Source of the DNA: Alkaliphilus hydrothermalis
GTDB lineage: Bacteria; Bacillota; Clostridia; Peptostreptococcales; Natronincolaceae
NCBI RefSeq assembly: GCF_016908555.1
Contig: NZ_JAFBEE010000029.1
Span: forward strand, 1-28,103
DNA length: 28,103 nt
Direction of reading: 5' to 3'
Shown: piece by piece, positions 1 to 7,264 of the stretch
How the letters are laid out: each line of letters starts with the position of its first letter
Numbering within the stretch: position 1 is the stretch's first letter
Notes under the pieces: generated by a model
What the model saw: only the letters and a program-made list of their open reading frames with translations
What the model was told of the DNA's origin: nothing
Database searches by the model: none
Program-made: the position numbers and the translations under genes

Positions 1-104
1 CCAAGACTCGCTATGAGTGATTTGCTAAATCTTTCTCAGCGGGGTTCCCACCCACTATATGGTGCGCCCTTTGCTTGGCGCACGAACCGTCCCCTCTGAC
101 TTAT
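1..104. repeat. Structured REP-like intergenic DNA
   Basis: Two adjacent hairpins fill this stretch downstream of the zupT stop. The first pairs CGCTATGAG near base 9 with CTCAGCG near base 36, with GATTT/AAATC inside it. The second is a perfect 7-bp stem, GTGCGCC/GGCGCAC, at about 62-83, followed directly by GAACCGTCCCCTCTGAC. A GAACCGTCCC block beside a hairpin resembles short dispersed palindromic repeats I know from Firmicutes genomes. That family assignment is from memory and unverified. There is no coding signal. It may be cut by the window edge. Confidence 0.4.
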
Positions 105-914
105 TTATGCAAACATCAACAAACTCACTGCCATTACTGCCATACCTGCGATTAATCCATAGATGGCGGTATGATGATGCCCATATTTTTCTGCTGTTGG
201 CAATAATTCATCCAGTGATATATAAACCATGATTCCTGCGACTCCTGCAAATACGATCCCAAACATTGACTCAGTGAAGAATCGCATTAAAAGGAAATAT
301 CCTAGCATCGCTCCTAATGGTTCCGATAGGCCAGATGCGAAGGAGTACAGAAAGGCTTTCTTCCTATCACCAGTAGCAAAATAAATCGGTACAGAAACAG
401 CAATTCCTTCTGGAATGTTGTGAATAGCCACAGCTACAGCTATACTGATCCCTAAGGTCGGGTCTTGAATTGCGCTGGCAAAGGTGGCCAATCCCTCAGG
501 AAAGTTATGGATAGCAATTGCTAATGCAGAGAATAATCCCATTCTTAGCAATTCCGATTCTTCGTTCTTTTTATTCATTTCGTTTACTTCCCGAAGATGA
601 TGGGGGTTTTCCCCACTGGGAACAAACTTATCTATTAGTGCAATAACTAGAATCCCTCCGAAAAAAGCAATAGTAGTAATCCAGTATCCCTTAGTGGCTC
701 CATATACTGATTCTAATGAAGCCCTTGCCTTCACAAATATTTCAACTAAAGAAACGTAGATCATTACTCCAGCTGAGAACCCTAAAGCCCCTGAAAGGAA
801 TTTTTTATTTGTCTGCTTTGTATAAAAGGCTAATGCACTACCAATCCCCGTTGATAGTCCTGCAAATAGCGTCAGCCCAAAAGCAAATAAGACGGTTTTC
901 ATACTTAAGTCCAT
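105..914 (-). CDS. zupT: ZIP-family divalent metal transporter, ZupT-like
   Basis: A 269-residue integral membrane protein with about eight hydrophobic segments. It should import divalent metals such as zinc, with iron or manganese possible in the ZupT group, across the cytoplasmic membrane. The two signature metal-site motifs are visible: HNFPEG at residues 136-141 and HNIPEG at 165-170, in the TM4/TM5 pair typical of ZIP proteins. A charged cytoplasmic loop with HH lies around residues 102-122, and a GHHH cluster lies near 245-248. Length fits ZupT (about 255-270). The start is ATG at 914, supported by GGGGAGG six bases upstream; an internal ATG four codons later lacks its own site. It stands alone, transcribed in the same direction as the upstream GGDEF gene but separated from it by a hairpin. 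Metal specificity cannot be read from sequence. Confidence 0.9.
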   Translation of the reverse strand: MDLSMKTVLFAFGLTLFAGLSTGIGSALAFYTKQTNKKFLSGALGFSAGVMIYVSLVEIFVKARASLESVYGATKGYWITTIAFFGGILVIALIDKFVPSGENPHHLREVNEMNKKNEESELLRMGLFSALAIAIHNFPEGLATFASAIQDPTLGISIAVAVAIHNIPEGIAVSVPIYFATGDRKKAFLYSFASGLSEPLGAMLGYFLLMRFFTESMFGIVFAGVAGIMVYISLDELLPTAEKYGHHHTAIYGLIAGMAVMAVSLLMFA

Positions 915-951
915 ACTAATCCTCCCCTTTGAAATATACTATCTAAGTTTA

Positions 952-981
952 ATTTTACCCTTTAATATGCAATCAAAACAA
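952..981 (-). promoter_or_regulatory. Candidate promoter for zupT
   Basis: On the minus strand TTGTTT (976-981) and TAAAAT (952-957) are separated by 18 bases, about 37 bases upstream of the zupT start codon. The match to a sigma-A promoter is moderate. No recognisable Zur- or Fur-type palindrome overlaps it. Confidence 0.35.
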
Positions 982-1025
982 TAGGTTTTAAATGATCTTT
1001 CTATTTTTTGTTTTCTACGAACTAA

Positions 1026-1049
1026 GGGGCCATCTCAAAAGATAGCCCC
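1026..1049 (-). terminator. GC-rich hairpin after the CBS-GGDEF gene
   Basis: GGGGC-C-ATCT / AGAT-A-GCCCC form a strong stem with a CAAA loop, 58 bases beyond the stop of the GGDEF gene. A proper U-tract is missing on either strand, so termination efficiency is uncertain. It still separates the GGDEF gene from zupT. Confidence 0.5.
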
Positions 1050-1106
1050 CTAAAATCTTTGCTCACCTATACGCTTCGGTTTCTATTTTTTATAATGGTT
1101 TATCCA

Positions 1107-2057
1107 CTAATTTGTACAACAACAACTACCCATAATGACTTTACACTTTCCTTTGGTGATGGCAGCTTCTCTAATAACGTCTTCTATATTATAATACTTC
1201 TTATTTCTATTTGTGACTACTGCTATTGATAAAGATAATAAGGGGAAGGTTTCGACAACACCTCTTCTGTTTTGACAAAAAACATAACCTCTTCTTAGGT
1301 CCGTTTCATTATAGAACCCTTTAACCTTTTCATTAAATTCATCAAGAATGCCTTGGCATAAAATATCAAATTCATAATGATCTAGGATTGCAACAAAATC
1401 ATCTCCACCAATATGCCCTACAAAGTCAGTTGGTCTACCAAACCTCTGAACATTTCTAGTAATAATGTTGGCAGTCTCTTGAATCACACCATCCCCCTCA
1501 TTAAATCCATAAATGTCATTATAGGGTTTGAAATTATCTAAATCAAAATATAAAACTGAGAATTGATTTTTTTGTATTAGGGCTTTTAGTTTTTCTTCAA
1601 TCATTAAATTTCCTGGAAGCCCTGTTAGGGGACTTTGGAACTTAGCAATTGAGACTTGGATTTCCAACAGCTTTAACAGAAGATTTTTAATACTCACAGC
1701 ACCATAATATTCATCATCCTTCGTCACAATGATGTAATCATAGAGTTTTTCCTGTTGTCTTGCCATAGCCAAAGTACTGACCATGTCAATGGTGGTATAA
1801 TAATCCACTGTCAGCGGCTGGTCATCCATAATCAAATTGATACCCCTTTGTATGTATAAATCATAACCATATTGTCTTCCCAAACTCTGATAAAATTGGG
1901 TACGGGTAATTAAGCCTACTGGCTTTAAATCATCTGAAACTACAACAATTCCTTCAATCTTCGGATCATTTTGGAAAAATTCATTAGCTTCTTTGCCACT
2001 ATTGTTTTGATTTAGTACTTGTACCCTCTGTGATATCTCTCCTATATATAATTCCAC
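1107..2057 (-). CDS. CBS-domain diguanylate cyclase (GGDEF)
   Basis: A predicted soluble cytoplasmic protein of 316 residues. Residues about 1-130 form a pair of CBS domains, which in this family bind adenine nucleotides or similar ligands. Residues about 140-310 form a GGDEF domain, which makes cyclic di-GMP from two GTP. The GGDEF domain opens with SPLTGLPGN (142-150). It has the metal-binding FDLDNFKPYND segment (171-181) and the active-site signature as GGDDF (217-221). An RPTD sequence at 208-211 lies exactly five residues before it, the position of the inhibitory I-site (RxxD), suggesting feedback inhibition by c-di-GMP. The conservative E-to-D change in the signature may lower activity. 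The protein ends SCCCTN, an unusual triple-cysteine tail. The start is GTG at 2057, preceded by GAGGGG six bases upstream; the overlapping ATG is out of frame. It is not in the lysine operon: 320 bases and a hairpin separate them. Confidence 0.85.
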   Translation of the reverse strand: MELYIGEISQRVQVLNQNNSGKEANEFFQNDPKIEGIVVVSDDLKPVGLITRTQFYQSLGRQYGYDLYIQRGINLIMDDQPLTVDYYTTIDMVSTLAMARQQEKLYDYIIVTKDDEYYGAVSIKNLLLKLLEIQVSIAKFQSPLTGLPGNLMIEEKLKALIQKNQFSVLYFDLDNFKPYNDIYGFNEGDGVIQETANIITRNVQRFGRPTDFVGHIGGDDFVAILDHYEFDILCQGILDEFNEKVKGFYNETDLRRGYVFCQNRRGVVETFPLLSLSIAVVTNRNKKYYNIEDVIREAAITKGKCKVIMGSCCCTN

Positions 2058-2325
2058 ATTTATCCCCTCTTCAGTATAATATTTATACTCATCTTACATA
2101 TAATGATGGAATAATTAAGCTATAACACTGCAAAAGTCCTATATTTATTAGATTTATTTTAGATACATTTACCTAGTTTCATTATACATTTAAATAGAGA
2201 CTTAATAATTATGTTAATGTTAAATTTCTACTTTCTTTACAGATAATTAATCTTGCCCATTAGCCTATTTTTACTTCTCCCTCCCTTAAATTTTATCCTA
2301 TATTGTTATTAATTTTTTTTAAATT
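2058..2325. other. Non-coding gap between kamE and the GGDEF gene
   Basis: AT-rich DNA with no open reading frame of note. Apart from the GGDEF ribosome binding site at its left edge and the operon terminator hairpin just to its right, I see no RNA gene, repeat or clear promoter. A promoter for the GGDEF gene must lie here but none matches the consensus convincingly. Confidence 0.5.
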
Positions 2326-2357
2326 AAATCCCCTTCTAGGGGCCTAGAAGGGGATTT
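2326..2357 (-). terminator. Terminator hairpin of the lysine operon
   Basis: A perfect 15-bp inverted repeat (AAATCCCCTTCTAGG / CCTAGAAGGGGATTT) with a two-base loop lies 20 bases beyond the kamE stop. The following minus-strand sequence is U-rich only briefly (ATTTAATTT), so it is an imperfect intrinsic terminator, but position and strength fit the end of the operon. Confidence 0.75.
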
Positions 2358-2377
2358 ATATTTAAAACTATTCCTTT

Positions 2378-3169
2378 TTACTTGTTATTCAGCCTGTTAT
2401 AAATCTCGTTAACCGCAAAACTTGCAACATCATCGGCATACTTTCCAGGACCAAAGCCAGCATCATAGCCCAGCTCCTTAGCTAGTTCGTGGGAAATCCT
2501 TGCACCTCCACATACTAGAACCACCTTGTCTCGGATGCCTTCCGCTTCTAAAAGCTCTACTAAGTGGGTTAAGTTTTGGATATGCACATTCTTTTGAGTT
2601 ACTGTCTGCGATACTAAGAGGACATCCGCCTTTAACTCAATAGCTTTACGGACAAATTCTTCATTCTCCACCTGACTACCCAGGTTGTAGGCATCTATCA
2701 TTTCATATCTTTCTAAGCCATAGTGGCCAGCATAGCCCTTCATATTCATAATGGCATCAATCCCTACAGTATGGGCATCGGTACCAGTACTGGCTCCTAC
2801 AACAACGATTTTTCGCTTGATATTTTCCTTAATGTAGGCATCTGTTTCCTTCATGTCCATTACATCTGTCGTAACCGTCTCCACATGAATTTCCTCATAA
2901 TTGACTGAATGTACTAGAGTACCAAAGACAACATAAAAAGTAAAGTTGACATCCAGTGCTTCATGGTGGGCTACATTGATTTCTGTTAGCCCCATCTTTT
3001 TAGCTAATTCCTTAGCTGCCTCGATTCCCTTATCGTCATCCTTTACCGGTAAAGTCAAACTCACCTGTACCTTACCATCATTCATTGTATCTCCATAGGG
3101 TCTTAGTTTCGTTAAATCCAGCGTTTTATCGTAATCCTTTTTTTCCATTGAATATAATCCACCCGACAT
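2378..3169 (-). CDS. kamE: Lysine 5,6-aminomutase beta subunit
   Basis: Small subunit of the adenosylcobalamin- and PLP-dependent enzyme that moves the terminal amino group of L-beta-lysine (or D-lysine) to C5, giving 3,5-diaminohexanoate. The 263-residue protein has an N-terminal dimerisation part (about 1-115) and a Rossmann-like B12 domain (about 118-260). The base-off cobalamin motif DAHTVG is at 131-136, with His133 as the cobalt ligand. Lys144, in MNMKGYAGHYG, is at the position of the lysine that forms the internal aldimine with PLP. Both numbers match the characterised Acetoanaerobium sticklandii enzyme as I recall it. The B12 domain also shows SQTVTQKN and VCGGARIS. The start is ATG at 3169 with GGAGG six bases upstream; a later ATG (3148) has no site. 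Last gene of the operon, 23 bases after kamD, consistent with a two-subunit complex. Confidence 0.97.
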   Translation of the reverse strand: MSGGLYSMEKKDYDKTLDLTKLRPYGDTMNDGKVQVSLTLPVKDDDKGIEAAKELAKKMGLTEINVAHHEALDVNFTFYVVFGTLVHSVNYEEIHVETVTTDVMDMKETDAYIKENIKRKIVVVGASTGTDAHTVGIDAIMNMKGYAGHYGLERYEMIDAYNLGSQVENEEFVRKAIELKADVLLVSQTVTQKNVHIQNLTHLVELLEAEGIRDKVVLVCGGARISHELAKELGYDAGFGPGKYADDVASFAVNEIYNRLNNK

Positions 3170-3192
3170 GTTGATCCTCCCTTCTATCTAAA

Positions 3193-4755
3193 CTACCCCT
3201 CCAGCATCATGGAGATAAATGGGTTGTAGTAGTCTTGATCCTTAACGAATACACCATCTAGCCCCTTACCCATATCGATCGGTCGCTTGATGCCTGCAAA
3301 GGTTCCTTTTTCAAGGTTATTGAATAAACCTTCTTTTTCTATTTTAAGAATTAATTCATGGGCATTTTCCAATACTTCCTTAGCTCGACTTTGGATAATA
3401 CCACCCTGCTTAAATTCGATTTCCTCACCAAAATCCTCCATGTTGTTGAAGATGTACTTTGCATTTTCAATAGCTAATGCACGATCTGACATTAATGGCG
3501 TATGGATAGCTTCTGTCATCATTCCTAACAAATGAAGCTTTTGACCCGTCATAATGGTCACCATATTAAATAGGGCATCTTGAATATGACCTTTAAAGAT
3601 ATTTCCTGTCATAAACTTAGTAGGCGGCATATACTTCAAAGGGGCTTTAGGGAAGATTTCCCTTGCCATTTGAGCCTGTGCCAACTCGTAAAGGAATCCA
3701 TTCTTCATAGTAGGCTCCATTTCAAAGGCATGGCCAAGTCCCATTTGTTCCTCTGGGATTCCTGCCTTTAAGGCAAATTGCTCATTGATGAACTGAGAGG
3801 CCAGGACTGTATGGGCTTCCTCGTAGGCATCGGCGGTTGTTAAATAGTTATCTTCACCGGTGTTGATGATTACTCCTGCAAAACCATTGATTACCCTTGA
3901 AAAATATTGGTCTACCATTGTACGCTTCATATTGATATCTCTGAATAGTATCCCATAAAGGGCATCATTCAGCATTACATCTAGCCTTTCTAAAGCTCCT
4001 ATTGCAGCGATTTCTGGCATGCAAAGACCTGAGCAGTAATTGCATAGACGAATATATCTCCCTAGCTCTTCTCCTACCTCATCTAGAGCTTTTCTCATTA
4101 GCCTAAAGTTTTCTTGAGTCGCATAGGTACCACCGAAGCCCTCAGTCGTCGCTCCATAAGGAACATAATCCAATAAGCTTTGACCTGTTGTTCTGATTAC
4201 TGCAATCACGTCGGCACCTTGCTTTGCTGCCGCCACGGCTTGAACGATATCTTCGTAAATATTACCAGTTGCAACGATTACATATAGATATGGTCCTTCT
4301 TTGTCCCCATATTTTTCGAGATAACTTACCCTTTCACCTCGGTTGTTTTTAATTCTTTCCACAGTTTGTGCAGCTACTTTATCTATTGTCATTTTGATTT
4401 CGAACAAATCCCCCATTGGCAGACTTGTTAAATCCAACTCTCCCTTTGTCACCTGTTCTGCTATTTGTTGAGGAGTTAAACCTGTCTGTAGGATGGCATT
4501 TCCAATATAGATGGCAATACCATTTCCAAGCCCCTTCCCCCTTCTGATATGGTCTACAATCACATTTGGCAGGGGTACTTGAAATTCGTCTACTCCGTCG
4601 ATTCCCAGTAGTCGGGCAACAGTTCTTTCAACAGCAACTGTTGTATGTTGATCAATAAACACCTGCGTATCCTCTGCGATTTTAGTTGCAGAGTTTCTTA
4701 CCTTCTCCACCATTTCAACATCTAAATTAAGCATCTTTTTCGGTTTCTTTACCAC
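3193..4755 (-). CDS. kamD: Lysine 5,6-aminomutase alpha subunit
   Basis: Large catalytic subunit of lysine 5,6-aminomutase. In the known structure it forms a TIM-barrel that holds substrate and PLP and meets the B12/PLP-binding KamE subunit when the enzyme closes. At 520 residues it is the usual length for KamD (about 516). Recognition rests on overall sequence, including the N-terminal LPNVIVDHIRRGKGLGNGI segment, the RLCNYCSGLCMPEIAAIGALERLD region and the kamE neighbour. The start is GTG at 4755, chosen because AAGGAGG stands nine bases upstream and because it overlaps the end of kamC by 29 bases, which suggests translational coupling. An in-frame ATG at 4734 has no ribosome binding site. 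The neighbouring reactivase genes and kamE support assignment to the B12 aminomutase rather than ornithine 4,5-aminomutase. Confidence 0.96.
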   Translation of the reverse strand: MVKKPKKMLNLDVEMVEKVRNSATKIAEDTQVFIDQHTTVAVERTVARLLGIDGVDEFQVPLPNVIVDHIRRGKGLGNGIAIYIGNAILQTGLTPQQIAEQVTKGELDLTSLPMGDLFEIKMTIDKVAAQTVERIKNNRGERVSYLEKYGDKEGPYLYVIVATGNIYEDIVQAVAAAKQGADVIAVIRTTGQSLLDYVPYGATTEGFGGTYATQENFRLMRKALDEVGEELGRYIRLCNYCSGLCMPEIAAIGALERLDVMLNDALYGILFRDINMKRTMVDQYFSRVINGFAGVIINTGEDNYLTTADAYEEAHTVLASQFINEQFALKAGIPEEQMGLGHAFEMEPTMKNGFLYELAQAQMAREIFPKAPLKYMPPTKFMTGNIFKGHIQDALFNMVTIMTGQKLHLLGMMTEAIHTPLMSDRALAIENAKYIFNNMEDFGEEIEFKQGGIIQSRAKEVLENAHELILKIEKEGLFNNLEKGTFAGIKRPIDMGKGLDGVFVKDQDYYNPFISMMLEG

Positions 4756-6205
4756 AGAACTGCACCTCCTTAAGATAATGGGCCTTTGCTATTTCAATAA
4801 TTTCTGAATCTAAGCCCAATAACGTCGCTATATTTAGTCCATCCTTAGGGACATTTTCTTCATTTTCTACAGGCTCCAGCCTATAATCCATCAAACTCTG
4901 GATGAGTTTTAATCTATATTTTGAGTCGTTATTGCCCTGATCAATCAATTCATTAAAGTTCACATGCTTTAATCCAATAACCCGATAATGATTGACTCCA
5001 GCTCCGACAACCCCATCAAAATGGGTGATGAAAACACTAATTGTATTAAATCTCTGTAGATACTCCATAAGGGATTTAACCAGTAGTTTCCCCTCGTAGG
5101 GATTTGTCCCACTGGCAAACTCATCAATTAAAACCAAACCCCTACTCCTCTTGATATCCTTCATATATTCATTGAACTTCACAATCTCTCCCCCAAAGGT
5201 GCTGAGACCTCCCTTAATGGATTCCAAATGATCAGCTAGCAAATGAATAAAATCAAAACATGAAAGTCGTAGGGTATCGGCAAAGACGAAAAAGCCCATA
5301 TGGGCTAAGAGGGCATTCAAGGCAATGGTCCTTAAGGTGACACTCTTCCCCCCCATATTAGGACCTGTAATGGCGTTGGTTCCTGCCTTTAGGTCTATAT
5401 TAATGGGGGTAATTGTCTTTCCCTCCTCTTGAAGTAAATCTTCTATGTAGGGATGTCGTCCCCTTACCATCTCCAGTTGTATCCCCTCTTGAAATAAGGG
5501 CTTGCTGCAGCCTTTTTCTATTGCTAAACGGGCTTTTGCAGTATATAAATCCAACAGGCCTATAGAAATTACATTTTCCTCCAACCGTTCCCCATATTGT
5601 TGTAGCTGTTGGGATAAGTGTATCCGAATCTCTCCCTCCAGTTGTTCCTCTTCCTCCACTAGTTTAGAACGTTCCTGCTTTAACTCCTCGCTTCTTTCTG
5701 AATCGTTCTCATTGTATAGGAGTTTTTCGATATCCCGTTTCTTTTCCCTAGCTTTCTTTAATTCGTCGGAATAGGCATCATATATACTGAAGGTGGCAAA
5801 TCGTTTTTTCTCTGGGTCTAATAAATCAATCACTGGTTCTAAATCTTGAAAACAGACATCCTCAATGCTGAGATCAAGACTCTCATAATGTTTTCTAATG
5901 TTTTCGCCGTAGATGGCAAAGAGCTTTATTTCAAAAAGCTCTATGTCATCCAAAACCCCCTGGTTCTTACAACGTTTTATACTCCCCTTTATATCTTTGA
6001 TTCTACAGAATTCCCTTTCGATGTGATCATATATCTGGGGAGAGGCTGAAAGACTTGAAATCATAAGCTCCTGGTCCTCTAGGACTCTTTTGAGATTTGA
6101 TAGTCGATCAATAGAATAGGGCTTTACAGCCTGTAGTTGTTCTCTACCATAGGGTGTCATTATCCTTAATTGATCTAATACATGATTTAATCCGATATCC
6201 TTCAT
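4727..6205 (-). CDS. kamC: Lysine 5,6-aminomutase reactivase ATPase, MutS-like
   Basis: A 492-residue MutS-family ATPase without the MutS mismatch-recognition domain. The C-terminal ATPase is intact: Walker A GPNMGGKS at 281-288, the STFGGE switch segment at 335-340, Walker B LVLIDEF at 357-363, and a histidine in VFITHFDG near 395. A charged, probably coiled-coil stretch spans about 145-210, as in MutS clamp regions. The gene lies between kamB and kamD in the conserved kamABCDE order of lysine fermenters. There it is considered part of a reactivase that exchanges damaged cobalamin on the aminomutase. That role is from family knowledge; the sequence only shows a MutS-like ATPase in this operon. 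ATG at 6205 overlaps the kamB stop as ATGA, so translation is probably coupled. It should not be named as a DNA repair protein. Confidence 0.85.
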   Translation of the reverse strand: MKDIGLNHVLDQLRIMTPYGREQLQAVKPYSIDRLSNLKRVLEDQELMISSLSASPQIYDHIEREFCRIKDIKGSIKRCKNQGVLDDIELFEIKLFAIYGENIRKHYESLDLSIEDVCFQDLEPVIDLLDPEKKRFATFSIYDAYSDELKKAREKKRDIEKLLYNENDSERSEELKQERSKLVEEEEQLEGEIRIHLSQQLQQYGERLEENVISIGLLDLYTAKARLAIEKGCSKPLFQEGIQLEMVRGRHPYIEDLLQEEGKTITPINIDLKAGTNAITGPNMGGKSVTLRTIALNALLAHMGFFVFADTLRLSCFDFIHLLADHLESIKGGLSTFGGEIVKFNEYMKDIKRSRGLVLIDEFASGTNPYEGKLLVKSLMEYLQRFNTISVFITHFDGVVGAGVNHYRVIGLKHVNFNELIDQGNNDSKYRLKLIQSLMDYRLEPVENEENVPKDGLNIATLLGLDSEIIEIAKAHYLKEVQFCGKETEKDA

Positions 6206-7242
6206 CCCTCAACACCAACTCCTATTTTACTGATTACATCAAACACTGGTAGTTGAATCCTTTCATGCAGTAGCTGACAAAGCTCACTTGAATCAAAGAA
6301 ATATCCCTCTGGAGAATAGGGATTAACCGTCACCAGTTGAATATTAATAGGATTTAGTCCCAATACTTTAGCCCCCTTCAACTGTAACCTCCTATAGTTT
6401 TCTTCCTTTAAAAAAAGTTTTGTACCGTCCTCAACGTAAATCACTTTTCCCTCTAAAGCTACCCTTTGACTTACGAGGTACTCTATCAATCGATCCCCCA
6501 CTACACCTCCAATAATTACCCCTTCGGCTCCAGCCTCTAACCCTGTCTTTATAGTGGATTCTGCACCAATAGCAGTGACTTCATCTGTGACCTGTAGCTC
6601 ATCTCCTTGAATGAAACAGACCTTTCCCTGTCCAAGACCCGACTTCACTAATTCAACCTTTTCTTGATTCTTTTCGTAATCTATCTGTAAAAGGTCTATC
6701 CTGTGGGCAGTTTCTACCACAACCTCCTGCATGTCTCTAGATACAGCAGCTCCAGTTGCTAAAATTACCCCATCGGCAATAGCAGGGGATGCCATAGTCC
6801 TTCTACTGAGGGCTCCGTCCACAATTACCAAACGAGAGCCTAGCACTTTTAACTTCTGAATCACAAGTTTTAAATATTTATTGATAGATGGTCCCATCAG
6901 TTCTACAAAGCCATCACTCAAGGCTTCAAAGATGACTACTTCCCCCATTGGGGTTTGAAGCCCTGTGGTGGCTAGTACCCCTTTAGTTAAATCTGAGGAA
7001 AGATAGGCTGATTTGGCGGTGGCAATCAAAGTCCCCTTCTCAACATAAACCATAGGTTTATCTGTACCAGTTACTTGATCTTCCTTTTCCCCATCAATCC
7101 CTATAGAGGTAAGTCCAAGGAGATGCTTTCCCCATGCATTTTCTATGATGTAATTCATTGTCGTTGTCTTACCTACATTCTTCTCCATGCCTACTATCGC
7201 TAAGGAATTCAATTGAAAAATTTTGTCTAATAATTCCTTCAT
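6202..7242 (-). CDS. kamB: Lysine 5,6-aminomutase reactivase subunit KamB
   Basis: A soluble protein of 346 residues with a P-loop-like segment near the N-terminus (GMEKNVGKTT, 18-27). The glycine-to-GKT spacing is one residue longer than the canonical GxxxxGKT, so nucleotide binding is probable but not certain. The remainder is alpha/beta and contains glycine-rich turns such as GAEGVIIGGVVGDR, with no other recognisable catalytic motif. The gene is always found with the MutS-like kamC and the aminomutase genes in lysine fermenters, and is annotated there as the second reactivase subunit. The name rests on this context and on position in the kamABCDE order. ATG at 7242 has AAGGGG six bases upstream. 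It follows kamA by 22 bases and overlaps kamC by four. Confidence 0.75.
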   Translation of the reverse strand: MKELLDKIFQLNSLAIVGMEKNVGKTTTMNYIIENAWGKHLLGLTSIGIDGEKEDQVTGTDKPMVYVEKGTLIATAKSAYLSSDLTKGVLATTGLQTPMGEVVIFEALSDGFVELMGPSINKYLKLVIQKLKVLGSRLVIVDGALSRRTMASPAIADGVILATGAAVSRDMQEVVVETAHRIDLLQIDYEKNQEKVELVKSGLGQGKVCFIQGDELQVTDEVTAIGAESTIKTGLEAGAEGVIIGGVVGDRLIEYLVSQRVALEGKVIYVEDGTKLFLKEENYRRLQLKGAKVLGLNPINIQLVTVNPYSPEGYFFDSSELCQLLHERIQLPVFDVISKIGVGVEG

Positions 7243-7264
7243 TAAAATCCCCTTCTCGATCTAC

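Noticed and set aside
2058..2377. Second riboswitch or small RNA in the kamE-GGDEF gap
   Set aside because: Only the terminator palindrome is structured; the rest is AT-rich sequence without conserved RNA motifs that I recognise.
3287..3771. Plus-strand frames inside kamD, and similar antisense frames throughout
   Set aside because: They are shadows of strongly supported minus-strand genes and lack ribosome binding sites and recognisable products.
4727..6205. MutS mismatch-repair protein
   Set aside because: It has the ATPase but not the mismatch-binding domains and is about 490 residues instead of about 850. It is embedded between kamB and kamD.
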